This document shows positions 10,977-26,104 of a stretch of 64,000 nt of DNA, piece by piece; the first letter of the stretch is position 1, and each line of letters starts with the position of its first letter. Position numbers and translations under genes: made by a program. Where the stretch lies: NCBI GenBank assembly GCA_021234155.1, contig JAJEKV010000080.1, positions 3,457,867 to 3,521,866 of the forward strand, read 5' to 3'. Under the pieces are notes generated by a model that was not told the DNA's origin, did not search any database, and was given only the letters and a program-made list of their open reading frames with translations. Origin of the DNA: Isoetes taiwanensis (Eukaryota; Streptophyta; Lycopodiopsida; Isoetales; Isoetaceae).

Positions 10977-12457
10977 ACTCTTTGGACTTTACATTGACCA
11001 GTTGGAAGCCTGGCTTGTTGCCAATAGGGGGGACGGTATACAGCTCTTGCACCAGGTCATCCGGCAACTCATCTATGCGGATGATGTGGACCTCTTGGCC
11101 CATACACCAGAGGGCATGCAGGCACACCTAGATGCCCTGGACACATTCTGCCAGGCGACGGACATGCGTGTCAACCTGGCCAAGACTAAGGTGGTCCTCA
11201 TATCCTCCTCACGTCATCCAGCACCTCCGGCGCTCACTTATCAGGGGCAGATGGTAGAGGTCACACCCAGCTACAAGTAGCTGGGGGTGGAATTTCCGTC
11301 CTCAATGTATTGGGATGCATCCATTCGCCTTCGGGTGACCTTGAGGTTGGAAGGCGTTATGCATAATGCAAAACAATAGTCGCAGGCAGTCAGATGATGG
11401 GGCCACCGGGTCCACATTTGTTCCGAACGGTGGAGCAGTTCTTACAGATGGGGTCGAGGTGTGGGGCCCGGTGGTGTCTTTGGCTTAATTTGGAGCGACT
11501 TGGAGCAGGTCGAAGGCATTTTTGACGCTGGCACTTGGGGTCAAGCCCCTCGTTCCATATCGGATCTTGTTGCAGGAGATAGGATTCATGCCCCCGCAAA
11601 GCATGCGCCCCTCGATAGACACATTGTTTATTTCCGAAGATGGCGGCGGCTTACACTCGGCTCCGCGACTTGGCTTCTGTTGTGGCGATGAGCCCATAGC
11701 GACTTCGGGGCTTGTTGGAAGGACAAGAGAGCCCGATTATCGGGCGCTACTGAAGAGGCACATAGGTGCGCCCAGTGCACAGGGCGTCGGTAGGGATAGG
11801 CTAAGGAGGTACTTGGACTCTTGCTTCTGGGGAAGCCTCGGGACCACAATGCTCGAAGCAGTAAAGATGGCACACTACAAACAAAGACATAAACCCCACC
11901 CGGTTCGAGGCCCACGGCTCTACAACGTTCTCGGTTGCCCATGAAGAAGCGCGGGATCATCGCGTCCATTCGAGCGGGGCCCACCATCTTCGGCTTGAGG
12001 CGGGTGTGGTGGATTGGAGAGCCGCCGGGGCGAGGCTTTGTCGGTGTTGCGGGGGGGGTTGTTGAGGATGAAAGCCATGCCTTCCGTGAGCTGTCCGGCC
12101 TATAGTCAAGTCGGGCTCGTTCGCCCTCTTGGTGCGACTGGTCGGCACCTTTGCGACGAAGCTACAAGACGCCGGTCGATTCGATCCCTTGGCTCCTACC
12201 TCCGGGGAGGTTTTGATCTGGCAGACTCACCCCCGTCCAAGACCTATTTGAGGTGCCGGGAATTCATGTGTATATGTATATTTGTACAGCTGCCAGCAGG
12301 CTTGTTGCTGCGACGGTTTTTCCCTCCTAATGGGGTTTTTTAATCCGGGTAGCAACGGGCTTGCTGTACCCATGTAATTTGGGTCCCATAGGCCGATTGG
12401 CCTCCGCGGACGATAAAAGAACCTTCCTTCCTTCCTTCCTTCCTTCCTTCCTTCCTA
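10876..12457 (+). mobile_element. LINE (non-LTR retrotransposon), 5'-truncated, RT to 3' end
   Basis: The frame from 10876 reads a reverse transcriptase core: RQGCPLSPTLFGLYIDQLEA (motif B region), then RQLIYADDVDLLAHTPEGMQ with the catalytic YADD, then NLAKTKVVL. The frame stops at 11278-11280, just before LGVEF of the continuing domain. Downstream pieces in other frames (11522-11944, LGVKPLVPYRILLQEIGFMP) belong to the C-terminal region. The element is GC-richer than its surroundings. It ends with GGACGATAAAAGAACCTTCC and a (CCTT)n tail at about 12424-12457 in place of poly(A), a tail style known from several non-L1 LINE clades. It contains frameshifts and is inactive. Confidence 0.75.
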
Positions 12458-12599
12458 GGCATAATATTAAAAGCCTATGCAAAATCCACATCAGTACAAA
12501 TCTTGTTTTTTATTTTTGTTTTCCTCTATTAAGTGCTTTAACACAGTCAAATATGTGGCTATTTTTATCGTCTTAGTTGTTGCTCTTATCTTAGAAAAA

Positions 12600-12700
12600 C
12601 GAAGTCCTTTATCATGCGCTCTACAGTTCATAAGGGGACAATAAAGCCATTAGGATGGATGGATGGATGGATGGATGGATGGATTGGATGGATGGGTGGG
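12600..12700 (+). repeat. (GGAT)n tail, probably another LINE 3' end
   Basis: A stretch ending GGGGACAATAAAGCCATTA runs into seven or more GGAT units, with one TTGGAT interruption. The form matches the tetranucleotide tail of the LINE just upstream, so this may be a separate 3'-end insertion. It could also be a plain microsatellite. Confidence 0.5.
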
Positions 12701-13205
12701 TCTTTAATGTCCAGGGGAACCTAAGCGATTTAGAAGAACATGTACAACTCAATTGTGTGTTGTCGAAACAAAGGACATGCATACCGATAATGATCTCACC
12801 ATATATCTCCTCTACACCATTTCTTAATATAAGCATCCTTTTGATGATGGCAAGGAAATAAAAAATGAATCATTGACCTTAGATACACGAGTTAAAGATT
12901 GGCAACAACCTATCCATGGAATGCTATTTGGTGATTTTTTAACATTGTTTCATCAAAGAAAAATATGCACTACTCAAAAAAAAAAATGTGTTGCTCAAAG
13001 TAAAATATGCACCACCTTCTTAAACAGATCTTGTTCACTGGGATTGACAACTAAAAACTCCATAACATCTTCAAAGAATTGAATTGCAAAACATCTTCCC
13101 TCAATAGTTTAATGACCATGCATCTTAACAGTGCTTGGTTTTGCAAAAACACTACAATGCTAAATAGAAACCAAGACATGTCTACCTATTTCCTATTTGG
13201 AGCAT

Positions 13206-13313
13206 TTTCAGCTAAAAAGACTCGAGGACCATGCATGCTAGCACTTGTACGTTACCATTTCCAGCTAAGAAGACTCGAGGACCATGCATGTTAGCATCTG
13301 TACGTTACCATTA
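13206..13313. repeat. Tandem duplication of about 54 bp
   Basis: The unit CAGCTAA(A/G)AAGACTCGAGGACCATGCATG.TAGCA.(T/C)TGTACGTTACCATT occurs twice, nearly identical. It lies about 200 bases past the 3' end of the first aminotransferase gene. Confidence 0.85.
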
Positions 13314-13510
13314 GTTAAATATGTTGTGACATGCATCATCACCTGTATTACCAATTAAGATAACTATGCGGTGCGCTTTTAAATTAAACCCGATGATGAA
13401 GAGCATGAAATACATCTTCCCTTTGTTATTATTCAGTTAGCAATGCACCTATGTCAAAAATGGACACCAGTTAATGAATTACAGTCACTTCTGCCTGAAT
13501 TAAGTGAATT

Positions 13511-16276
<2,766 letters not shown>

Positions 16277-16329
16277 TTTGGTCTATTGATTCGCCTCGTA
16301 TTCTTATTATTCTTAATTTATTGGCGCCC

Positions 16330-19300
16330 AATATACTATTTTAAAAACGTTAAATTATTGGATGTGTATAAATAGGATATGAGGCTGGCCGCCATATGTA
16401 TTATTTCACAACAACATATGCAAGTCAATCATGTACAATGCCTTCTATTTTAATCAACCATGATCATCCCAATGCGCCGTGTTATACCAATGTTAAATCA
16501 TGAAACGCCTCCTATTTTCTCCGATATAACAAGACAATCTCTTCTTTTTAATCTGATATATATGTTGCTCGATTGACAAACAAGTACCTGACTATTTGAT
16601 TCGATCTTGAGTTCGAATTTGCTCACGTGATGCATTCAACGTGTAAAGTGATTGGAGGAAGGATCCAAAGAGCAATGTTGGTCTTTTGTCAACTTCTCAT
16701 GGGCCAATTGTTGAGTGGATGTAAAAAATACTCGCTCACTTTTATGAGCTTTAGATATAAGACTTAAGCATTTTGAATACTGTGTTTATGGCTTCTGTTA
16801 TTTGGACATATTTCTATAAGAGCTTTTGATATAAAGAATAATCGTTTCTACTACTACTTAATGACTCTTCTTATTTGTACACGCATTTCCTTGAGCAATA
16901 CGACACGCTATTGACTTGTACATAGTTGGTAGCAAAATTGTCATCTTCCATAGGTGAAACTCTTGACCCTTGTAGGGTGACCATTTGGTATAATATGGGA
17001 TTGAAATCTATAGTAGTTATTGCCTTTCACAAGTGCACAATACAATATAGTCAAAACTGCCCACTAATTCTTGTCTTCTTTTCATATATCTTTGTTGTAT
17101 CACTGTCGATATGCCACTATGAAAACTCTAGAGCATCATTTTCATGGTTGTTACATATGGTGATGTGAGATGTTACTATTGTTTCTTATCATTGCATGAC
17201 AGTGTTGTTTCTTACCATTGTGTGGCGACAAGTTACAAAGTCTAATTCTCACTAAATATTTTTGAAATATTCTTGCACATGTCTGTGTCCTTTCAAATGT
17301 TTCTTTTTCGTGGACTTGTAGTTACAAAAGAATAAATTTCATGGGTTGTAAGAGGGCAATGTGAATAGGCAAAGAAGAACTACAAAATCAACATAACATC
17401 ACCAAGTGAAGCAAAAATATATGAAACCCACTGGATATGAAAGAACCTATACCATATGTCAATTGAGAAGCCATCAAAATCTATCATTTGAAAATTTAGC
17501 ATCCATTTTTACATCGCATGGTAATATGTAACACAATAACAAGAGTTTCCATGGGGATTTGATGGATGAATAAATCACTATCCCTGAGACCATAGACCAT
17601 TTGGTTGCATTGGCTAAAGCATTTTTAACTAGATAGTGAATTATTTTGGTAGAGGTTCAAGTCTTTGTATCTTAAAATCTGAAACCTTAGGAAAACCCGT
17701 ATAGAGATGAGTCCCAGTATTCCATATTCCAAAACCTTAGCCGAACCTGTATTCTATATTTTAAAATCATAGGTGCCCCCAATCATAAATGACCATAATT
17801 GAAACAAATGGCAGCCAAAGTCCCCAATAGACAATTTGGGCCATAGGATGGACAAATCCGATGACTGAGATAGTACAGGGTGCACCTCGTTTAGAATATG
17901 TAGCACAATAACAAAAAAACTAGTAGTAAGGCAGGCTTGGGCAATAAGGATTCCATTAGATTCCTTGAGATTGCATAAAGGTTCCTTACATTTGCATAGA
18001 TTCTCTGGGATGTAGGTTCTTCTGGTAGTAGAGGTGCATTTGTAGTGGAAGCGAAAAGGTTAAGCCTTCATTGCAAGTCAAAGTAACCCTGGAGCGCAAT
18101 GCCAATTCAAAAAGTTGGAGTCAATTTTAAGATAAGCGTAGTACAGGTCAAGGTCAAAGCCAAAGTCCCTTCTTAAAGTCAATTTTAAAAAGTCAAAGTC
18201 ATATAGTAGTCACTAAATCTAAAGTCGATTGGTGAAAATTCCTAATATACCTTTACATTGTAGGAATTTCATGGTGGTTCCATGGAAGAAGGTGCAAGGA
18301 AAGGTCCTAGCTATGTTGGAAAGGAATTATTGAACGTGTTTAAGTTGTTCATGTATGTGTTATACACTGCATGATTCAAAATATATAGTTAAGAAGCTAA
18401 TGCTTTATTTGACTGCATGCATAATGATGTTATAGAGTTTCTATGTCTATTGTCACAATAAGTCCAAACATGCGGCATTCATTTTGATACTAACGATGGT
18501 TAATAATTGCTTTCTAATGGTTAGGCTACCTTCATATTATTATACTAAAAAAAGTGCCCAGCATGTTGGGGCTTTTTGTCAAGCATATCCTAAGAACTAA
18601 CAAAATAATACGAAATTATATTTCGGAGAAGTAGACTTGAATTGTAAGCATACTCTCTAAAACATGATGATTAGGACAGAAAGAAGAAAATACAAACTGC
18701 ACAAATTTTGCACAACAAAAGGAAATTAAATAATGGAGCTTCTATTAAGTTGCTTGAAAATGTTCACAATGGTCTTATAGTTTTACAAATAAAATGTCAT
18801 CAACATATCAATTTTACCATGAGCTATAGAAGAAATAGTAAGCAATGTTCCTTACCACAATTTTATTGTTGCACGTAATTGCAAACATACATGCTAGAAT
18901 TATTATTTCATCAATCCATCTTTTGATTATATCTAGCTAAATTGGGCAGTGTTCAACAGATGAATATTGAAGAAGTGCCTATGAACAATGCATATAAGAA
19001 TGTGTTTCTTCCCTACATTGTTTTGTTGAAATCTTGTTATATACATGATACATGGATGTCATTTTCGCACATCTCCTAACCTCAGCCATGGAGATGCATT
19101 AATTTATCTAAGTTCTGGTATTTGTTTGTTGCTCTTGGTCTAATCTTACTGGATGGAGCAGAATTGATAATCAATTAGTTAAATTGAGATGGTTAAAGAA
19201 ACATGAGAACTCCAAAAAAAACAACATCAATTATTGCATGATTTATGCCCAGGAGTGATGACTAATCAACTCTATAGTTATAGGACTAACTGAACCAGAC

Positions 19301-20040
19301 GTAAGTAAAAAGAAAATCAATTATAGCAAATTGTTAAAGAGGTAATTAATATGTAACAATGTACAGGATCTGTAATGACTAACAATGTATTTCCATTTAG
19401 ACGATGAGACCCTTAGATGCCTTCTGGAAGGAATACAGCCCTAAAGAGTTCGAGCAGTGTAGTTCACGTCTGCATTTAAGATTATACAAGAGTATAATCA
19501 AGATCCTCATTCAAGTGAGCAACATGGAAATGACAGTAAAGATTAGCGTATTTTCATAAAGATGATGCACATTCAAATGCCCACAGCAAACAAGATTTAC
19601 CATAGTCTGCCTACCTTGAACAAACTAATATACCTTTTTGTCCCTACCCTAAAAAAAAGTAACTATCCTCACTGTGTGGTCTTACCCTCTACTTGTCAGC
19701 GTGTTGAAATTCATCACATTGTTGTCGACCTAAATCTATTCGAGGTTACTTCTACTTCCCACATCCATACTTCCATTCAAGTCACTTTTTCCCTTCTGTT
19801 TGATGCTCTTGTCTACCTTCATGTGCCATTCATGGAAAGGTTGGAGTGTCACCATGAGAAAGTTGGCTCTCACTAGTTTTCGCACATTTCACCACATTTT
19901 TAACCTTTGCAAACCTACCGCAAGCCCAATTGTATTCTTGCCCAAGTTCTTAATATTGTTATAATTAAAGGACTATGTTGTCTTATAACATATATATAAA
20001 TCTCAAGGGCAAGATGCTTTAGGCATATTCGGATGTAAGT
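16330..20040. other. Gene-poor spacer
   Basis: No coding exon recognised. 16277-16500 should hold the promoter of the aminotransferase gene, but no box is certain. 18040-18240 is rich in AAAGTCA/TTGAC words. The rest is AT-rich with no clear structure beyond the possible tRNA-like segment at 17590-17690. Confidence 0.45.
17590..17690 (+). repeat. Possible tRNA-derived SINE relic
   Basis: The stretch has TTGCATTGGCTAAAGCATTT, resembling a decayed A box, and about 45 bases on GGTAGAGGTTCAAGTC, close to a pol III B box (GGTTCAAGTC). The spacing fits a tRNA-derived head. There is no cloverleaf and no clear tail, so this is tentative. Confidence 0.3.
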
Positions 20041-20099
20041 CTCTTTTCCTCCAAGCCCAAGTTTTAGGTGCTAAAAACTGAAAAGCCATTTCTGGTTTC

Positions 20100-22671
20100 C
20101 AGTCTCCAGCAATGGATTTTATCAGATTCTGGTTTAACAAGAGTAAACCATTGGGGAGCCCATCCTTGATGCACCAACTTCCAGATTCTGCCTTCTATGA
20201 TTTTCATTGTGCTGCTAATACTTCCTCTCTTCTCAGGAACATTTTTAGAGCCTGGGAGAAAGTTGCCAGTAAGTTTACTCACGACAAAATTACCAACTAT
20301 GTTAGAGATACTTCAATCTTTTGGTCCCCTATCTTAGCTCCTCCTTCTTATTATGCTATGGCCATCTGTCACCCTACCTGCTATAAGAAGTGGCATAAGG
20401 CCAATATTCTATATATTAGGGACCTGATTGATGAGAATGATAAGTGGATTCCCTGGGAGCTGGTCAAAAGGAAAGTAGGGGGAGGGGCCATCGATAGAGC
20501 TATTTATAAGCAGGTAGTGATGACCTACTCTCCTGTTTTGGTTAAGGATGGTAAGGGTGAGAGCCACTCCCCTTTGAATTGGTTCTTTAAAGTCAAAAGG
20601 AGTTATTTACCATGCCTGCCTCCCCCAGAAAAATATGAAGCATGCCTCCCTACAGGGTCTCTCCCTCAAGAATTTCAAGAAGACTCTCTTCTCTAATTGG
20701 CAATCTTATTCCTGTCCCAAAATTAAAGTCTTTGCCTGGCTTGTTCTTCACAATGCTCTTTTATGCAACACTAATATGATCAAGAGGAAGTTCAAGAAAG
20801 TTCACAGCCCTCTCTGCTGTCTATGTAGTAGTCATGACGAATCTGTCCTTCATATTTTCACTTGCCCGAGAATCAAGGATTTCTGGGGGTGGCTGTCCCA
20901 AATTGGCTCCAAACTGAGAATCCCTGATATGGTCTCCATTTCCAACATTGCCCAATTTTTCCAACTTCAGGATTCCAAGGTCAACTCAACTATCCTTCAA
21001 TTAGCCTTGTGGATTGTCTGGAAGCACAGAAATAATGTGGCACTGGCAAATAAGAAGTGTGATCTCAACTGGATGAAGCTCAATTTCCAATTCGAGCTTA
21101 CTAGGTGTGCTATGGCTTATAAGGCTGTAAAACGGGAGAATATGATTCTGATTGGTTGCTTTGGGGGTCCTTCAAGTCTAATTTCTTTGTTGTTCATTTA
21201 AGACACTTGTGCAGACGGTGCTATTGTATGGTGCGCCCATCTGGGGGCCAGGAAGCTCATCTAAGATGTGGAGCCAAATAGAATCAGTGCAAAAAATGTT
21301 CTTGAGAGAGGAGCTCGGAATCAAATCTCAGACATCATATGCAATAATACTTGCAGAAGCCGGGATGCTACCGTTAGAGCTTGAAGCTCTATATCAAACC
21401 GTAAATTTTGTTAACAGACTAAAGAAGCAAGATTCGACTCGAATCTCATATCAGGCCATGATGGATGCGGGTCAGGGATGGTTAAAAGCAAGAACACTAT
21501 TAGAAAGGCTTGCAATAGACCATTTATGGGCTGTCCCAGGCAGCAAGATGCTATACTACAGGGAGAAAGTCAACCACATGGACGAATATAAGAGTCAACC
21601 ATACTTAGATGCTGATATTCCAAAGATATACAAGCAAACAACAGCTAGATATAGAACTAGCTCACACAGATTGGAGATAGAGACAGGCAGATGGTTTAGA
21701 GTTCCCCAGGAAGATAGGAAATGTAAATTATGTGGTTCAGGTGATGTGGAAGACGAAGACCATGCATTTCTACATTGCTCGGTTTATGCACACATTAGAG
21801 ATGAGTTTGACATACACGTAGGTGATTTCTTTACGTTGTTAAATATGGAACCTTATTTTTTAGGTGAGTATCTAACCAAGGTTGATACACATCGGAAATT
21901 TTTGTTGACATTGTAAATAGAGTGCTCCATGACCTCTCAAGGTCCTAAGAGAGCATCGACTAAATAAATAAATAAATAAATAAATTTTGACTCCTTGATT
22001 GACCCGAATTCTTTTGTGGACTGCAGCTTTTTTGAACAGTGTTGTGAAGGTCTTCAGGGGGACCACTCTGTCGGATAACGTCCCTGTTCACCACTCGGGG
22101 ACTCCCAGACAAGCTGTAAGAGCGACCTTCCGACTCACTCAAAGAGGCATACAATGCACACATTCTGCATAAGTTCATCGGTGCCCATAACCGTCTACTT
22201 ACAGAGAAGCAGTTTTCCTGTTTGAGATCCATGTATTATTACCATAAAGGTAGATGTGAAGCAGCTGCCGGTGTACTCCTGGATATAATTCAGGCTCCCC
22301 TTGAAGAATTGTTGTTGCTTACCCCATCTTGCTGGGCAGAAATTAATTGGATTGCTCCCCCGTCCTATGCCATGCCCCTCACTGCTACCCACTCTTTCCC
22401 TGATCTACCTGCAATTCTGGCCTCCTTACTGAACTTATCTTCCATCCCGATCCATACTTTCCCCCCCTCACAGAATTCTGATCCTGCAAGTAGAATCTGG
22501 CTTTGAAGGTGACCTCTGTGCAGATGAGATTTGAGAATAGTTTGCCTGAGATGGTTTTTTGGTTCTGTTCTTATTCTTCAGATACTTGCTATTTGGGCTC
22601 TGAGCCCCATTTTGTATGTTTCTAATTTATGATTAATAAAATCCTTCCTTTTCCTCAAAAAAAAAAAACAT
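20100..22671 (+). mobile_element. L1-like LINE, 5'-truncated, with a second LINE nested in it
   Basis: Open frames at 20112-20696 and 20635-21201 overlap out of phase. The second carries a zf-RVT type zinc-binding region (PKIKVFAWLVLHNALLCNTN, then CCLCSSHDESVLHIFTCPRI) and the tryptophan motif LALWIVWKHRNN. These mark the C-terminal half of plant L1 ORF2. The element is split at about 21195 by another LINE and resumes at about 21986, ending in a 3' UTR (GATTAATAAAATCC) and poly(A) at about 22659-22671. Besides the frame break, the reverse transcriptase proper is missing, so this is a dead 5'-truncated copy. Confidence 0.75.
21196..21985 (+). mobile_element. Nested LINE fragment with (TAAA)n tail
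   Basis: The 235-aa frame at 21209-21916 is a LINE ORF2 C-terminus. It begins TVLLYGAPIWGP, continues LREELGIKSQTSYAIILAEAG, and carries a CCHC-type zinc knuckle (CKLCGSGDVEDEDHAFLHC). It ends HRKFLLTL, then a TAAATAAATAAAT tail at about 21961-21985. It sits inside the L1-like LINE at 20100-22671 and is therefore younger. Its clade differs (short tandem tail, not poly(A)) and its RT half may correspond to the type seen at 63260-63978. The C-terminal frame is intact, but the rest was never inserted or has been lost. Confidence 0.75.
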
Positions 22672-23200
22672 TCGCCATGTATTTGGGGAGAAGAGGGTAA
22701 GATAAAAAAAGCCACAAAAATAGGATCGGAAGAAGATGCCTTTGAATCTGGGGTTTGCAGATCTCCGGCGCTCAGCTGAAACCGCCCTTTTTGGAGCATC
22801 AGACCCATTTGCAGCTCGCCTAATATTTGGAGAAGGAAAGCGACGAGCAGAAGATTTATACATGTTCCAAGTTCCAGAAATGCGATTTGGATGCATCTAG
22901 TTTCTACCGGATCAAATCCTACAGGAGTAATGCCGAGAATGTACAGGAGTACAGACGATGTACATAATGGCCGCCGGGAAAAGTCTATCATCCGCCGGGG
23001 AATGCATGCTAGCATCGGCTTATCTATATGATCCCGAACAGTAAGAATTTTGCAAGGATTTTGCAAGTTCTCATTTTCGTTTATTTATTGGATATTGCAC
23101 ATTATTACTGTATTAGCAAGGGCATGATATAGTAAGGATGCTTTTAAGTGATTCTTTTAAGTATCTGAAGACATAAAAGTAGATGGAATCACTGTAACAG
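22672..23200. other. Spacer with minus-strand GC-richer block
   Basis: About 22740-23040 is richer in CCGCC/CGGCG words than its surroundings and could be a 5' UTR or first exon of a minus-strand gene. No family is recognisable and the open frame runs into the LINE poly(A), so no CDS is called. Confidence 0.3.
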
Positions 23201-23210
23201 GGTTCATCAC

Positions 23211-23307
23211 CTGTGTCTTCCAATGTAGTTGGCAAAGCACCATCATCAAAGTCTAGACTTGCCTGCAAAGCTTTTGCTAGACCCGCATCTTGATCAAATT
23301 GTATTTT
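23211..23307 (-). other. Possible exon with ubiquitin-interacting-motif-like helix
   Basis: Minus-strand sequence bounded by a TGTCAG acceptor and a CACAG|GTGATG donor reads KIQFDQDAGLAKALQASLDF and goes on acidic. 'D..LAKALQASL' matches the UIM consensus (acidic residues, then LA.ALQ.SL). Neighbouring exons were not found, so this may be a gene remnant. Confidence 0.3.
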
Positions 23308-23319
23308 CTGACAAAAGTA

Positions 23320-25400
23320 AATTGACTTTAGTTGAAAAACACATCAATTTAAGACTGTGACTATCATAGAGCAATGGTATATCTAGCATTTAGCTCTAGA
23401 ACATAACATACAGAGCAAAAACAATGGCAAAAAAATAGAAATGTGCATTATCGATAGGCAGTATATGAACTGATATTATGATCCTTAAGTTTGCCTTATT
23501 AATTCATAAACAAGAGCTCTATAGTGTTTATATGATCCTTGCTAAACTAGGCATCTGTAGGATACTCATCTGCCTTTTGAGACTGAGCATAATGGTTTAG
23601 GCAAGAGCACATGGCAGTCTATTTCCTGAATCACTGTAGTAGTATCACGAAGCAAATTCAAGAGCAAACATAGACCTATTTATTGAAGCACACATAGATA
23701 AATAATTCTGTCTACATCAGAGATACAAAACAGTTTAAGTCAGTTAGACCATTTGTACATATAGCTTCTGGATCTAGAATTGAGCAGCAATAATGCATAA
23801 AGCATAATCATCAGACATGCATTGTAATTAAACATTGTAGAGACCTCATTAAGATCTCTAGGCCTACGATTATTAATCACAAAGATCTGCTTATGATTTG
23901 TAGCAAACTTCCAGCCAAATGTATTTTCACATAAAGAATATGATCAAGAAGTTTCATGTGTTGGTGAGAATATAGAAAAAATTAAGAGAGTAGTGTTACT
24001 ATATTAGGGGCTCGTTGAAATAAGTCCCCAAAAGACTGAGGTGTCTGTGCTTCCACTTCAAGAATTGCACGTGTTCCTAAAGCATTTTAAGTCTGATGCA
24101 GCATGACAAAAGGAATAGACAAGAAAATGGCCATCTGGATCTTGGCTTTGTCTTTTGAAATTAGAAGATTACAAGACAAAAGATTTGTCATATGGAATGC
24201 AATTTCAACTGCCAACAATATTTGAAGAGGATACTTATTCCCCAGATTTTCACGCGGCAACCATCATAGACAGTTAATCATAAAATCAGTTGCACTAGAT
24301 CTAGTTGTAAATTTAAGGTTTTCGTCAAATTTGAGCACTTGGATTGGTATTACTCTGAAGGTGATAGCTGCAACAGACATGTTGCAATGTCAAGAAGAAT
24401 CCGACACTGCAGTGGAAGCTGTAGATGTGTCAGATGCAAGCCTAGAAGATTCAAGGGTTGCCAGCATGCACAGTAAGATTGCTGAAACATGGCTTCCCCA
24501 TATAGAAGTAACTTTCTAAAGATTTGAATATAATCATTTCAACAGATAATTCTAATAGAATTTTGGGACAAGCATTGATAGCAGAAGCAAACCATTTTGG
24601 CAGGTGTATGTTTCCTGGCCCAAAATGATGAGTTGTAGATGTATCAGATGCAAGCAAAATTTGTAATTATTGTAGAAAATTGAACTACCTGTAAAATGCT
24701 CTAGTCCATAAATTTTTGATTGAACAGGCTCTAGGACAGCGTGGCTGGTAAATTTTCGTACAAGTTAATATGACTTCTCAAAATTTATATTTGAGACACA
24801 CGTATAAATCAAAATCTAATCCAAGGTACATGTACCCAAAATCAAAGTCAACATGAATGATAATTCTTCAATTCTATTGCAACAATTGAAGTCCATTAAC
24901 ATAAGCAGAGAATTGATAGGTAACTTAGGCCTCTTTTAGTAACTTCCAACAATGCCTTCTTTTAAGTTTAGAAGCACATTAAGAGCTGGAGGGTCTATGG
25001 ATCTATACCACCCAATACATCTGTCAATTTTAATGTCATTGCTTTCTTTCTTAAAACATATCTATAATATATTTATCATGGAACATTACTAACTTGTTAA
25101 TCCCAAAGACTTGGACCATACTATAAATACGTAGTTGAATCATGGAAATGGCTGGCCAAATACATATTAATCCAAGTTACTTTGTGTTGCTAATTGGAAG
25201 GAGAGATATAACTTGTACCAACACAACAAAGAAGAAAATCTTATTCAATTATAGCTGAAAGATTATTATGGATTCCTCGACTCGGCAGATCTTTCATTGT
25301 TATGTTATGTCAGTCTTACATTGTGGCATACTAACAATATGTACCATTGGAATCTACATAATATCTTCTCTACAACAATAAAATTGAATTGAATTGAACT
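23320..25400. other. Intergenic stretch without a recognised gene
   Basis: AT-rich sequence. A 62-aa plus frame at 24331-24519 (acidic middle) has no recognised homologue. A phrase GTAGATGT(G/A)TCAGATGCAAGC appears twice (about 24421 and 24635), suggesting a small duplication. Confidence 0.4.
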
Positions 25401-25419
25401 AGATCACAGAGACACATGT

Positions 25420-25605
25420 TGCATATGCTTCTATACAAAGGAGCCCCCCATATTGGATTGCCCCCCATATAGTATCCCAAAGGTGCTCCACGTGTTGCAT
25501 TATGCTTCTATATAAAGGAGCCCCCCATATTGGATTGCCTCCATATAGTTTAGTATCCCAGAGGTGCTCCCACGTGTAGGTGCTCCCACGTGTTGCATGC
25601 AACTA
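25420..25605. repeat. Tandem duplication carrying three CACGTG boxes
   Basis: A unit of about 75-80 bases (GCTTCTATA.AAAGGAGCCCCCCATATTGGATTGCC, ...CCCATATAGT..., CAGAGGTGCTCC.CACGTG) occurs twice, with a shorter third CACGTG piece. CACGTG is the plant G-box core, so this may be a small regulatory cluster. It lies about 500 bases past the stop of the second aminotransferase gene, so its target, if any, is unclear. Confidence 0.6.
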
Positions 25606-26104
25606 GTCTACTTGAAGACGTTAATATGCGTATAGTGATTGTATAGTGATTGAAGACGTTAACAATAATATTGCGTAAGGTCTTCCTTGTCTCCTTTGTC
25701 TGTTCTATAAATTCGTTGAATGCGTGATAACCGCATCCGTCGAACAAACCAGAATGGTTATGCATAGTCCTACTTAAAGAATTTGATTCCATGAGAATAG
25801 CATCCTTTGCGTTTCCAGTAACAGCTATAGACCCTAATTCTTATCTTAAAAAATGTCACATTGATTGGTTGATCATCAAATGGTTCAGACAATGGTTTTG
25901 CCAGAAATCTTACAATTACTGATACCTTTTGCTGATCTACGTCCATATAGGATCGTTTATGTGATCCACATACTTGTCATTCACCAGAGATGATGAAACA
26001 TATTTTTGACAATAAATATTGAGTGGATAATAGCCACTTAATCAATGACTTCGAATGTCGAATATATCTGTGTTACAGCAGCATCAACTGCATCTAATGT
26101 CAAA

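Noticed and set aside
22578-23066. Long minus-strand frame near the LINE poly(A)
   Set aside because: It runs through the reverse of the LINE tail, so at least half of it is spurious; the remainder has no recognised homology.
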